From positions 120,850,999 through 120,914,998 of the forward strand of contig JAKGHH010000001.1 in assembly GCA_022828595.1 (NCBI GenBank): a stretch of DNA of 64,000 nt. Direction: 5' to 3'. The position numbers and the translations under genes are program-made. The notes beneath the pieces were generated by a model that made no database searches, was not told the DNA's origin, and worked only from the letters and a program-made list of their open reading frames with translations. The stretch comes from Nelumbo lutea. Lineage: Eukaryota; Streptophyta; Magnoliopsida; Proteales; Nelumbonaceae. Below are positions 55,406 to 64,000 of the stretch, piece by piece (the first letter of the stretch is position 1; each line of letters opens with the position of its first letter).

Positions 55406-56806
55406 TGGTGTGCTATGGGAGGCACCAAAAAATAAAACCTACACTCCAAAAAACAAATGCAGAAGTGCGAGTAAGGATCGTTCCCATGGAGAGAATGTAG
55501 CCTAGTTTTTGTGCTGCGTGAACAAAGATGGAGGGGGGTTTTGAGTATAATGAAAACTAGAATTAAAAAGAAAGAAAATCAAATGAGAAACAATGCAAAT
55601 CAAAGTACTGAAATTAATCAAAAGAACGAATCTTGGTCTAAGTTAACATCCACCATCAGAATTTTGCTACTGATCATTGATGCAAAGATATATCAATTCA
55701 CACTTTGAATATTCACCGTAGGAATTATTTTCCTATCTCTCTTTTTTGCAGTTAATTAGAGAACAAGCGATCTACTTAACCCTTATTACTAAACAACCTG
55801 AAACAAGCTTTCAAGGTTTAATCTAGTAGCAGCCTTAAGAATTGGAGATCGATGAAGTTAAACAACACAAGCACAAGCGGTTGCATTTAATTCAGTCGAG
55901 TGTTCCTCCTAAGATCTAACAATTTCTAATGCAGCAAATCATTAAACCCTATTTTCTTCGCAAATTAGAGGGATCAAACAATTACGGATCTGATATCTAA
56001 CCTAGCAGTAGATTGCTATGAATAATAAACTAGTAGGCCTCCTAGAAATCAGACGAAACAATCATGAACATGAAAATAGAAGAACATTCGATATTCAAAG
56101 CATAAATCAAATAGTAAAAATCAAATTAGATCTCACAGTTTGCTGATTTTGAGGCTTTTGTTTCCTTCGACCAAGTATCAGAAATTAGCCATGCATGGTC
56201 ATGGTGAAAACTCAAGAAAGAATTGGAGAAGAAGAAGAGAGATGCGGCAGCTCAAGTCTGATTTTTTTTTTCTCCTCTTCTTTTCTTCTCTCTATACTTC
56301 CCCTTCCCTAAGAGAAGCCTACAAAATCTTCTAAAATTTCTCTAGATAACAGTCTCCAAGTCTGACTTATCAAGAAAAATATAAAAAATAAGATAACACA
56401 AAGTTCTAATGTGAGTGGGAGAGTGGTGATTTCCGCATAAGAAAACTTGCAGGTTAAGGAACGTTTCCAGCACGTCAGCAGTGCGGTTGCATCTACTTTG
56501 CGCCTGATTTCGACCTCGATTCATTCAGTATCTATCAAAATTTAAAACATGAAAGTTGTAGATATTTTCCTTATCATTTCAACGCATTTGAGTCATCTTA
56601 ATATGAGTTCAGATGAGAGAGTTATGCACAAATTACGACTTGGTTCCGAAACTGTCCAGAATTGCCCAATTAGCTCTATTTTTCACTTAACGCCTCCATT
56701 TGTGCCCTGAATCAAAATATAAGAATAATGAGTCCATTTAGACAATAAATAAGTATAAAAGACTAAACATTAAGGGAGAAAAATATGATATTTTTGATTC
56801 TCATCA
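55406..56806 (-). repeat. 5' LTR of the Athila-type element (1401 bp)
   Basis: Minus strand: begins TGATGAGAATCAAAAATATC at 56806 and ends AGCACACCA at 55406, just before the PBS. AT-rich, no coding. Length suits Athila LTRs. Confidence 0.75.
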
Positions 56807-57563
56807 GCATGCCTCTGACACTTGTCTTACTTCTCAACGACTCGAGTGCGCCTGCCTTCATCATGGGCTAGTAATAACCTTGTCGTAGTGTCTTCTGGGC
56901 AAGAGCCCTGCCCCCCAAGTGTCTGCCGCACAAGCCTTCATGGGTGTCATGGAGAATGAGCTCAGCCTTTGAGGGTCGCAAGCAGCGCAAGTAAGGGAGC
57001 ATGAAAGATCTCCTATATAGTCGTCCGTCTATGATGACATACTTAACTGACTGGCGCTCTACCCTTTGGGCCGCATTGCGTTTTGCAGGGAGGTTCCCAT
57101 GAAGCAGATAACTCACGAGCGGGTCAATGCGGCTCAGCTTTGCTTGTGCTACATGAGCGACCTCTCCTGCCCCCCCTCGGAGAATGCTAGGCCGAGGTAA
57201 GTCCTCTATGTACATGGTCTGCATGGTGGTGCTGCTTGTGCTAGCTAACCGGGACAAAGCATCGGCCTCAGCGTTCTCCAATCTCGGGATCTTCTTGATG
57301 AAATAGGAGATGAAGCCACATAGTATCTCCCTGAGTTTGGCTAAATAGGTTGCCATGGTGGGGTCACAGGCTTCATATTCATCGCTGACTTGGTTGACCA
57401 CAAGCTGTGAATCGTTGCATATGACAAGATGCTTGGCCTTAACTTCCTTTGCTAGAGTGAGCCCGATGACTAATGCTTCATACTTTGCTTCGTTGTTCAA
57501 TGCTGCGAACCCAAACTGGAGCGCGTATTCTAGATTTACCCTGCTTGGACCGTAGAGAATCAT
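56807..57563 (-). pseudogene. Second (archaeal-type) RNase H and integrase zinc finger of the outer element
   Basis: The frame 57563-56868 carries NNEAKYEALVIGLTLAKEVK, CNDSQLVVNQV and NAEADALSRLAS, the extra RNase H that marks Tat-lineage elements. It is followed by the linker and the start of the integrase zinc finger (HDTHEGLCGRHLGGRALAQK, then RQGYY). A stop follows at 56868, and DKCQRHA is cut off at the Athila insertion. The Asp and Glu residues of the RNase H appear kept. Confidence 0.82.
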
Positions 57564-57599
57564 CCTTGCACCGCTTCCTTGTTGGTTGGATGAGCCGTT

Positions 57600-58756
57600 A
57601 GCGTGGAGGATCTAGGGCTCCTCGTCCCAGGTCAGACCTAATCCAACTGGGATTGGTACCATACTAGTTGAAGCTTCCGTCGTGTGCTCGAGCTTGGCCA
57701 AATCGGGAATTGCAGTACGAAACATACATTCTGCCATGAAATCGGCCAAGGCTTGGGCTTTAATCGTCGTCCGAGGTTCGTATCGGATATCGTACTCCTT
57801 GAGTTTGATAGCCCACTTTGTCAATCTGCCAGACACCTCGAGCTTAAGCAAGATCTGCCTTAGAGGCTTGTTGGTGAGGATGACGACAATGTGGGATTGA
57901 AAGTATGGATGAAGCTTTTGAGCTGCTATGACTAGCGCGTACGCCTGTTTCTCGATCTCCGGATACCTTGTTTTAGCATCCTGCAAAACCTTGCTAACAT
58001 AGTAGATGGGTCGTTGGACCCGATCTACCTCTTTTATCAGTACCAAGTTGACCACATCGTCACTCGCGAAGAGGTACAACTTTAAAATATCCCCTTCCTT
58101 GGGTCGGGTCAAAACCGGGGTATTAGCTAAGAAAGGTAGGTAGCGATTTGCCGATTTAGACATAAAACGGCTTAGAGTAGCTATCCGACCATTCAACCTC
58201 TGAACCTCTTTCAGTTTGCGAGGTGGTCTCATATCTAAGATGGCCTTTATTTTTTTCGGGTTGGCTTCGATGCCACGCCGATTGACTATATAGCCCAAGA
58301 ATTTACCGAAGGTGACCCCGAAGACACACTTGTTGGGATTTAATTTCATGTTGTACTTTTTATAAAATTTCAAAAATATTTTGCAAATCATTTAATAAAA
58401 AATTTGAAAATTGGGTCTTAACGAACATATCATCTACATAACATTCAACTTTATCGCCAATTAACAGCTCAAAAATCTTATTTACAAGTCTTTGAAAAGT
58501 TGCCCTGGCATTCTTTAGTCCAAAGGGCATAACTTTATAGCAATACAATCCGAGCTTGGTTATAAAGGTTGTTTTTTCTTCATGGGCTGGGTCCATCCTG
58601 ATCTAGTTGTAACCCGAGTATGCATCCAGAATGCTCAGCAACTCATGCCCTGAGGTCGCATCCACTAGGTGGTCGATCTTGGGCAACAGAAAATAGTCTT
58701 TTGGGTAGGCTCTATTCAGGTCGGTATAATCGATGCACATGCACCATTTACCCTTT
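57600..58756 (-). pseudogene. Reverse transcriptase and first RNase H of the outer element
   Basis: Minus strand from 58756: CMCIDYTDLNRAYPKDYF, then a stop at 58604-58606 within the YNQIRMD-type motif, then the frame 58596-58360 with MPFGLKNARATFQRLVNKIF and the active-site YVDD. A frame change near 58390 leads to 58391-57612, with the RT thumb and gypsy-type RNase H (TRYPEIEKQAYALVIAAQKL). In the usual LTDQPLR motif the Asp is Asn (LTNKPLR). The N-terminal RT and the protease are missing because gag runs straight into this part. Confidence 0.82.
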
Positions 58757-59990
58757 TTCGCTGCTGTGAGTCTCACCGTTGGGTCTAGATCGGGGATCTA
58801 CGGGCAGGTGACATTGAAGCGCTTGATGTAGCTTCTAATGGACTCATTTTCTCTTTGAACTACATTAAGGAGACTCTCATGGGACCTCAGACACTTCTTT
58901 CTGGTGATGAAGTGCGAGGTGAACAACTCCATGAACTACGCCCAACTCTTGATTGATCCTGGCGCGAGGTTCCGATACCATGTGCAAGCTACTCCTTTGA
59001 ATGTGGTGGAGAAAGTCACGCACATTCAGGACTCGTCAGCCCTAGCTAGATGCATCTGGGACTGGAAGGAGTCCACGCGTTTGTTAGGATCAAAAGATCT
59101 GTCATACTTATCGAGGGGAAGCATCTTGAAGTCCTTAGGCATTGGGGTCGCCAAGAGCTCGAGAGATAGAGGGGACGACCCAGAGAGTAGAGGAGCAGTC
59201 TTTGTAGCTACTGAGCTTGCCTCTTCTTTACCTTTAATCTGTTCCTGCTGGTTTGGCCTCGCGAGCTGACTGTCTTGAGCTGAAGTTTGGCATGCCTTGC
59301 GACGCCTTCGCTGATGCTTCTTCATCGGCTCTGCATTGGTGTTGCTAACCTCTAGATGGTCTGGTACTGCTCTATTGCGAGGTATCTCTTGGTTCCTTGG
59401 GTTTTGAGGTTGACTGTCGCAGATAGAAGGGCCTTGCCTTGTGTTCTTGGCCAGAACCCCGAACTGGATACCTGCGAGCGATCCACCTTCTTGTTGCGAA
59501 CGCCAAGGAAGAGTAGCTCTATTGGGTTGAGTGTCCCCGGACCTGTTTCCAATGTTACCTTGTGAAGTAGGCGGGGTGATCTGTTCGTCTCTCCTCCCAC
59601 GAGATGAGACTTGGCTCCCAAGAGGAAGTGGGACCTAGGAAGTCTCCTTGCCTTGCTGGGGAGATCGAGTGATGTTTTGCACGCGAGGTCGGTTCTGTTG
59701 AGTTGCTGGGTGTCGAGGTGGAACCGACTGCTGTCTCTGCGGCAGTAGAGGGAACAGTTGTTGATAGTACTGGTAAAACACATGCTGCTGGTATTGCTGG
59801 AACTGTTGGACCTGCTGCATTTGAACCTAAATGGCCCACACATAGGGGCGTTCACCTATGTAGCATTTTGTGGCGTGGTCAGTGTTGGAACCCCAGCTGT
59901 AGTAAGCGGTATGGTGAATTGAACAATGCACACTGATGGAAATTGATGTTGCCCCCAGAGACGTTCATTTCACTGCCCTACCCGGCATGA
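58757..59990 (-). pseudogene. Gag of the outer Tat-type element
   Basis: Minus strand. A Gln-rich head (MQQVQQFQQYQQHVFYQYYQ, 59820) leads into MLPLDKYDRSFDPNKRVDSF (about 59125) and a core similar to element A (725-907). A stop after RADES and one in the CP-IPDLDPTVRL segment break it. At about 58757 the gag phrase RLTAAKKG is joined directly to RT sequence KWCMCIDYTDLN, so the zinc knuckle, protease and start of RT are deleted. Confidence 0.82.
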
Positions 59991-60047
59991 CTGAAGGATG
60001 CCATTGATTTCAGATGATCTGTTGATTGTGGAGCAGGCTTTTTGATC

Positions 60048-60067
60048 ATCATCCCACAGACGGCGCC
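60048..60067 (-). other. Primer binding site of the outer element
   Basis: CAATTGGCGCCGTCTGTGGG on the minus strand. The expected 5' LTR (ending CTACATCA) is not found upstream; CCTTCTTCA and AT-rich DNA are there instead, so the element is truncated at this point. Confidence 0.8.
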
Positions 60068-60430
60068 AATTGTGAAGAAGGCTTTTTCAATAATTCAGGC
60101 TTATTTTTCCAAGTTAAGCAAAACATCAAGAAATAGACAGTTCTACTTTGGATGTATCCTCAAATCCTTGCAGTGCAGATATTGGTGATACTATCTTATA
60201 TGCTTATTTTATCTAAGTTGGATGGAAGGTTTACGGAGCCTAAAGAATTAATCCATTGATATTCCATAATCCAAACTACACACTGGTGTGCGACTCAAGG
60301 TTGAAAGTATCAATAAGATACCTCCGGTTTTAGGACCCTAATTTTTTTATTAACTAAATATATAAAAATCTTTAATACACCCTTGCCAATACATAAAAAT
60401 GTATCAATACTTTAAACCATAATATCGCTT
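60068..60430. other. Flank of the truncated outer element, no feature seen
   Basis: AT-rich and without resemblance to the 45818-46500 LTR. Repeats the short phrase AGGCTTTTT seen on the other side of the PBS. Confidence 0.4.
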
Positions 60431-60550
60431 AAGGGTGCAAGTTGGGTCGGCCCGGTTTAACAGTTTACACTGTTTTGGATTCGGGTTTCGAATTGGACCT
60501 ATTGAAATGTTGACAAAATCCCAACCTTAACCCGGAAAAGTTGCACCCCT
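60431..60550. mobile_element. Short hAT-like MITE
   Basis: Ends AAGGGTGCAAGTTGGG and (reverse complement) AGGGGTGCAACTTTTCC, 120 bp apart, with GGCCCGGTT / AACCCGGAA inside. No clear 8-bp duplication. Confidence 0.5.
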
Positions 60551-60830
60551 AATGAACACTGCATATTTTTTTGTTGAAGCTTTAGGACTAAATCATCAAT
60601 ACTGCTACCTATATTCCTCTCTCCACCCTTTCAGCCATCAAAATCGTTCTACTTATTCATAACGTGAGATGAAATATATCTTCTCACATATCTTCTAGCT
60701 AGGTATCCATTTCATAGAGTTCTTTGTGTGCAGATGTGCCAAATCTTAGGTTCATATCCGATCAACGTTGGATAAGGTAAGGATGCAATATAGATAAGCA
60801 TTTGAGATCAAGTTATATTACTTTGAGAAT

Positions 60831-61248
60831 AAAGCTGCAAATGGCATCTGCTTCTTCGATTTCAAATTCCAATTCGATTCATTTATAATTGGATCAAATA
60901 TTAATCTATCCCCTATGCAATCTAATATATATATATATAGTTGAAGTTTGTGTTAATGTTGTATTTTCAGTAGTTTGTCATATGTTTAAGTTTTATACAA
61001 GTAATTTTTAATTTATTTTGTTCATAAAATATAATATTAAAGTCATTTTTAATTTATCTTATTAGTAATATATAATATTTTGATTATTTTTAATCTAATT
61101 TATTTATACTATTTAATATCCGATTATAACCTGAATTAGATTCAAATCCGTTAGATATCCAATACATCATCCCTTTCAAATTCGGATGTAACCAAATCAA
61201 ATTTGAATATGTCTATATCCTATTTGATCTGATCCGTTTGCAGCCCTA
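60831..61248. mobile_element. Probable hAT-like MITE, ends tentative
   Basis: Left AAAGCTGCAAATGGCATC and right (reverse complement) AATAGGGCTGCAAACGGATC pair over ~15 bases, around an AT-rich centre with TTCAAATTC phrases in both arms. Target duplication not established. Confidence 0.45.
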
Positions 61249-61731
61249 TTTAAAAAATAATAAAATGGATTTGAAAGAAAAAAAAGTAAGTGGTAGCCCA
61301 TGTTATCCGTGCTATGTATGCACGTAATATGGCTCACCATGCATGAACGCGTTTGAAACGCGTCCCCTAGTCTTTAGGACTGATCCTCGTCGATATCTAC
61401 TATCTGTTGGAGATAGGTTTTGTTACAGATAATTGATCTTATTCTTTGGATCAATATATATCCAAAGTGTACATATCCTTTACTATATATATCCAATGAA
61501 TAAACTCAACTGATCTTATCTTTGGATCGGATTTCTCTCCCTTGAGTTAGTGTTTACCAAAAAACAAATGAAAAGGCTCAATCCAATCCATCTAGTAGAA
61601 ACATTTAAAAAAATATTCTTAAAAGCACCCAAAGCAAATTTTGCTTTCTTTGGAAGCGTACTTTACAAATAGAAACAATCTTCAAAAAAGTGAGCCCCAT
61701 AACTATTCTTACACAGAATGGAAAATGCTTA
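61249..61731. other. Intergenic, no gene seen
   Basis: AT-rich with repeated GGATCAATATATATCCAAAG-like phrases near 61456. No coding signal. Confidence 0.4.
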
Positions 61732-61994
61732 GGATCCATTTGGTTCCTAGTCGGAATTAGAATGATCCATTCTCATAATCTGTTTGGTTCAGAAAGGAAT
61801 GGACATGAGAATTCAAATCAACAGGAATAGGATTTCATTTCTATGGAAGGGGCAGGGAATGGCCATTCTCTCAAATGAGGGAATGTCATTCTAACAAGAA
61901 TGAAAATAGGATTCCAATTCTATCCAACCAAATAGTTGGAATCGGAATAATCCATTCCAATTCGATTCCAAACCCCTATTAAGCAAACAGACAC
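61732..61994. mobile_element. PIF/Tourist-type MITE, second copy (263 bp)
   Basis: Starts GGATCCATTTGGTTCC and ends (reverse complement) GTGTCTGTTTGCTTA, flanked by TTA on both sides (61729-61731 and 61995-61997). Inner GGAATG / CCATTC phrases as in 17801-18083. Confidence 0.7.
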
Positions 61995-61997
61995 TTA

Positions 61998-63292
61998 ATC
62001 CAATTTTAAATACAAATTAAAGACAGTGTTGCAGAGAGATCGTGAGCAGTTTATGGGGTGGTATGGGTATTATTATATTTGAAAAATGACAAGCAAATCT
62101 GGTTAGGTCATGGCAATCCAATTTTAAATACCATTGCTCAAGTGATCTTTGATGTCCCCCTTGACCATGTGGGGTTTCGTAGCTTATAAAATCTGATGAT
62201 CGTCGTTTCAAAGTTTTCATTGTCTAACCAGTCTGTTGGATTTGTCAGACTTGTTACTTTCGATCTGTGATTTTGTCGTTGATCCGCCCAATATTATGCT
62301 TCTCCTGGATCAGTTTTGGATTGGACCATTTAAACCAAAATCAAATTGGATGAATTGAACAGGCGGATAAGACACAACAAATTAGATCAAGCTAGACTTA
62401 GTGGTGTAAAGTATTTATTGAATTGAATTGGACCTGATCCATCTATAATGGATTTATATATACATTATTTGTTGATGACCCAGTAGTTAACATAGTCCCT
62501 CCGAAAATGGAGACATGAAATGAAATCCACAGAAGTGCAAGGTCTCCGGGGTAACATCACTGGACGGGCCCTCTCATGTGCACCCTGCTCTGTCCCCACC
62601 CGTGAATCCCCTGTAACGTGTAATATGTAATATCAACAAGAGAATCATACCATAGTAGGAACACATACCTGCAGCTTGAGCAACATATGCCCAGCCAAAG
62701 AAAAAGCTCCAGCAACAAATTGTCTTGTTTTGCATCAATTGTTTGATCTAGCAAGCATAGGCTATGGGATTTCCATCTTTAACATGCCAAATGCCAACTA
62801 CTACGTTTTGATGTAATTTTAGGGCCTACTTGTGATGATGATTTTGCATCTGGTTTGAGGAGTGCTAGTACATGTATTTTCCTCCTTGGCATTATTGGCA
62901 CTGTAAAAGCATTTTAGGTTCTAGCTATAACTATTTGCTTGTTTCTTCCATCGGGACCTATGTTGGGGTTGTTCTGAACAGAGTAGACTCACTTTTTTAT
63001 TTTCACACTCGTTGTTGGGCCAATGCAACAGAGGACGAAGGAATCTCCATTTCCACAAGGAGGCAAAAGCAAAGCCATTTTGAGCCAAGCTGTTTTTGTT
63101 GGGGTCATTCATCTCTATATAATCCATTACAACAAGTTATACATCAAATTCGCCCATCGACGTTCCTAAGTTTAGACATCCTTTTACTCATTTCTGAAGC
63201 CTCCCCCCTCACATAATCATTTTCCTTTGACCCAAATCTCAAGGGAAATAATAGCTTTCTGGAGTCACGTGATTACAACCAGAGATGATCAA
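61998..63292. other. Intergenic, no gene recognised
   Basis: A 114-codon plus-strand frame at 62872-63216 and minus-strand frames at 62557-62754 and 62921-63127 show no known motif. Somewhat less AT-rich at 62520-62680 without a recognisable feature. Confidence 0.4.
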
Positions 63293-63480
63293 GGTCCCGT
63301 TTGGGTTGCAGAAATAAGGGTATGGAATCTCCGATTCCAATTAACTGTTTGGTTGAGTGGAATTAGAATCCTATTCCCATTTCTGGTAGAATGACATTCC
63401 CCCATTTAAGGGAATAGCCATTCCCTCCCCCTTCCTTGGGAATCGAAGCCCATTCTAGCTGAATCCGATTCTAAAGTATT
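63293..63480. mobile_element. Truncated PIF/Tourist-type MITE, third copy
   Basis: Starts GGTCCCGTTTGGGTTGCA and follows the 17801-18083 copy (AATTAACTGTTTGGTTGAGT, CATTCCCCCATTT) but passes into AT-rich DNA near 63480 without its right end. Confidence 0.6.
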
Positions 63481-63940
63481 TATCACTAATTTATGAATAT
63501 TTTATTAATAATTTGTTATTTTATTATTATTTCTTATTAGTTTATTAATTTTTATTAATTTTGTTTATTATTTTAAAATTAATTTATTATTCTTGAATAA
63601 TTGATGTGCATGTTAGTATTTTATTATTATTTGAATTATATTATATTAACATTTTATTTCTACTTTATTATTATTATTATTATTATTTAATAAATAATAT
63701 TTTTGCCTTTTATTATTATTTTATTAGTAATTAATAATTAATATGTTATTATTTATTAATAATTTATTATTTAATTGTTAATGTATTATTATTATTTTTT
63801 ACTTTAATTATATTGTATTAATATTTTATTTATACTTTATTATTATTATTATCATCATCTTTGTTTGTTATTATTAATTTATTAATATTTTATTATAGTA
63901 TTATTATTTTATTACTATTTTACTAATATTTTGGTAATAT
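63481..63940. repeat. ATT-rich low-complexity tract
   Basis: Almost only TTA/ATT strings (TTATTATTATTATTATTATT at 63665-63690). No gene. Confidence 0.85.
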
Positions 63941-64000
63941 TAGGATTTGGAGGGCTTTTTGTCTTGAGTTCTTTACTTCTTGACAGAGACACTGGAATGG

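Larger units (their letters stand above)
50553..56806 (-). mobile_element. Athila-type gypsy element nested in the outer integrase, one LTR only
   Basis: Minus strand: LTR 56806-55406, PBS, gag, protease, a small RT remnant fused to the integrase end, ~1.5 kb of non-coding DNA, then a PPT at 50557-50568. There the sequence passes directly into outer integrase, and no 3' LTR is present. The host bases beside it are CATGC at the LTR side and TACGC at the PPT side, a 3-of-5 match. It splits the outer zinc-finger segment (DKCQRHA) from IYHQPTIDL. Confidence 0.8.

Noticed and set aside
62872..63216. A 114-codon plus-strand frame
   Set aside because: No motif, odd composition, and an overlapping frame on the other strand; no evidence for a gene.

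Overview
The window is plant nuclear DNA, most likely from a flowering plant. Intergenic sequence is AT-rich, genes carry plant-type introns, and the proteins and transposons are plant families (octicosapeptide/PB1, CYSTM, KCS, WRKY, PLATZ; Tat- and Athila-type Ty3/gypsy elements, hAT, PIF/Harbinger and Mutator-type MITEs). I cannot name the species. Most of the 64 kb is layered transposon debris. Only two host genes look intact: a PB1-domain gene (28560-29990) and a three-exon 65-residue CYSTM gene (41922-42729).

Layout. 1-2622: minus-strand Tat-like gypsy element cut by the window edge (degenerate gag, PBS, 627-bp LTR). 3735-4169: hAT-type MITE. 4661-8330: complete non-autonomous LTR element with a 5-bp target duplication, a 14-bp minisatellite inside each LTR and no protein genes. 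8749-11708: a Mutator-type MITE followed by a 1.9-kb Pack-MULE-like element carrying an unidentified coding fragment. 12933-13445: C-terminal third of a 3-ketoacyl-CoA synthase, lacking the front half. 17433-19473: hAT-like element invaded by two PIF-like elements side by side. 19637-23424: two tandem ~1.85-kb copies of an unclassified repeat, each ending in a perfect palindrome. 25034-26284: foldback structure. 28560-29990: PB1 gene. 32341-32540: decayed, intronless WRKY domain. 34631-35266: probable solo LTR. 36340-38305: LINE fragments in both orientations. 40173-41165: inverted-repeat-bounded element holding a broken PLATZ exon. 41922-42729: CYSTM gene.

45449-60067 is one large nested retrotransposon region. 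The outer element is a minus-strand Tat-type gypsy element. It has a 3' LTR (45818-46500), a PPT, a plus-strand antisense gene with its own TATA box and introns (46810-49100), a dead integrase, a second (archaeal-type) RNase H, RT, gag and PBS (60048-60067). Its 5' LTR is missing. Its integrase is split by a minus-strand Athila-type element (50553-56806), which has one LTR only and a large internal deletion. 60068-64000 is AT-rich sequence with several MITEs.

The PB1 and CYSTM genes have no visible functional link. The main relationship I infer is between elements: the non-autonomous element at 4661-8330 shares PPT, LTR termini and a near-identical PBS with the Tat-type elements and may have used their enzymes.
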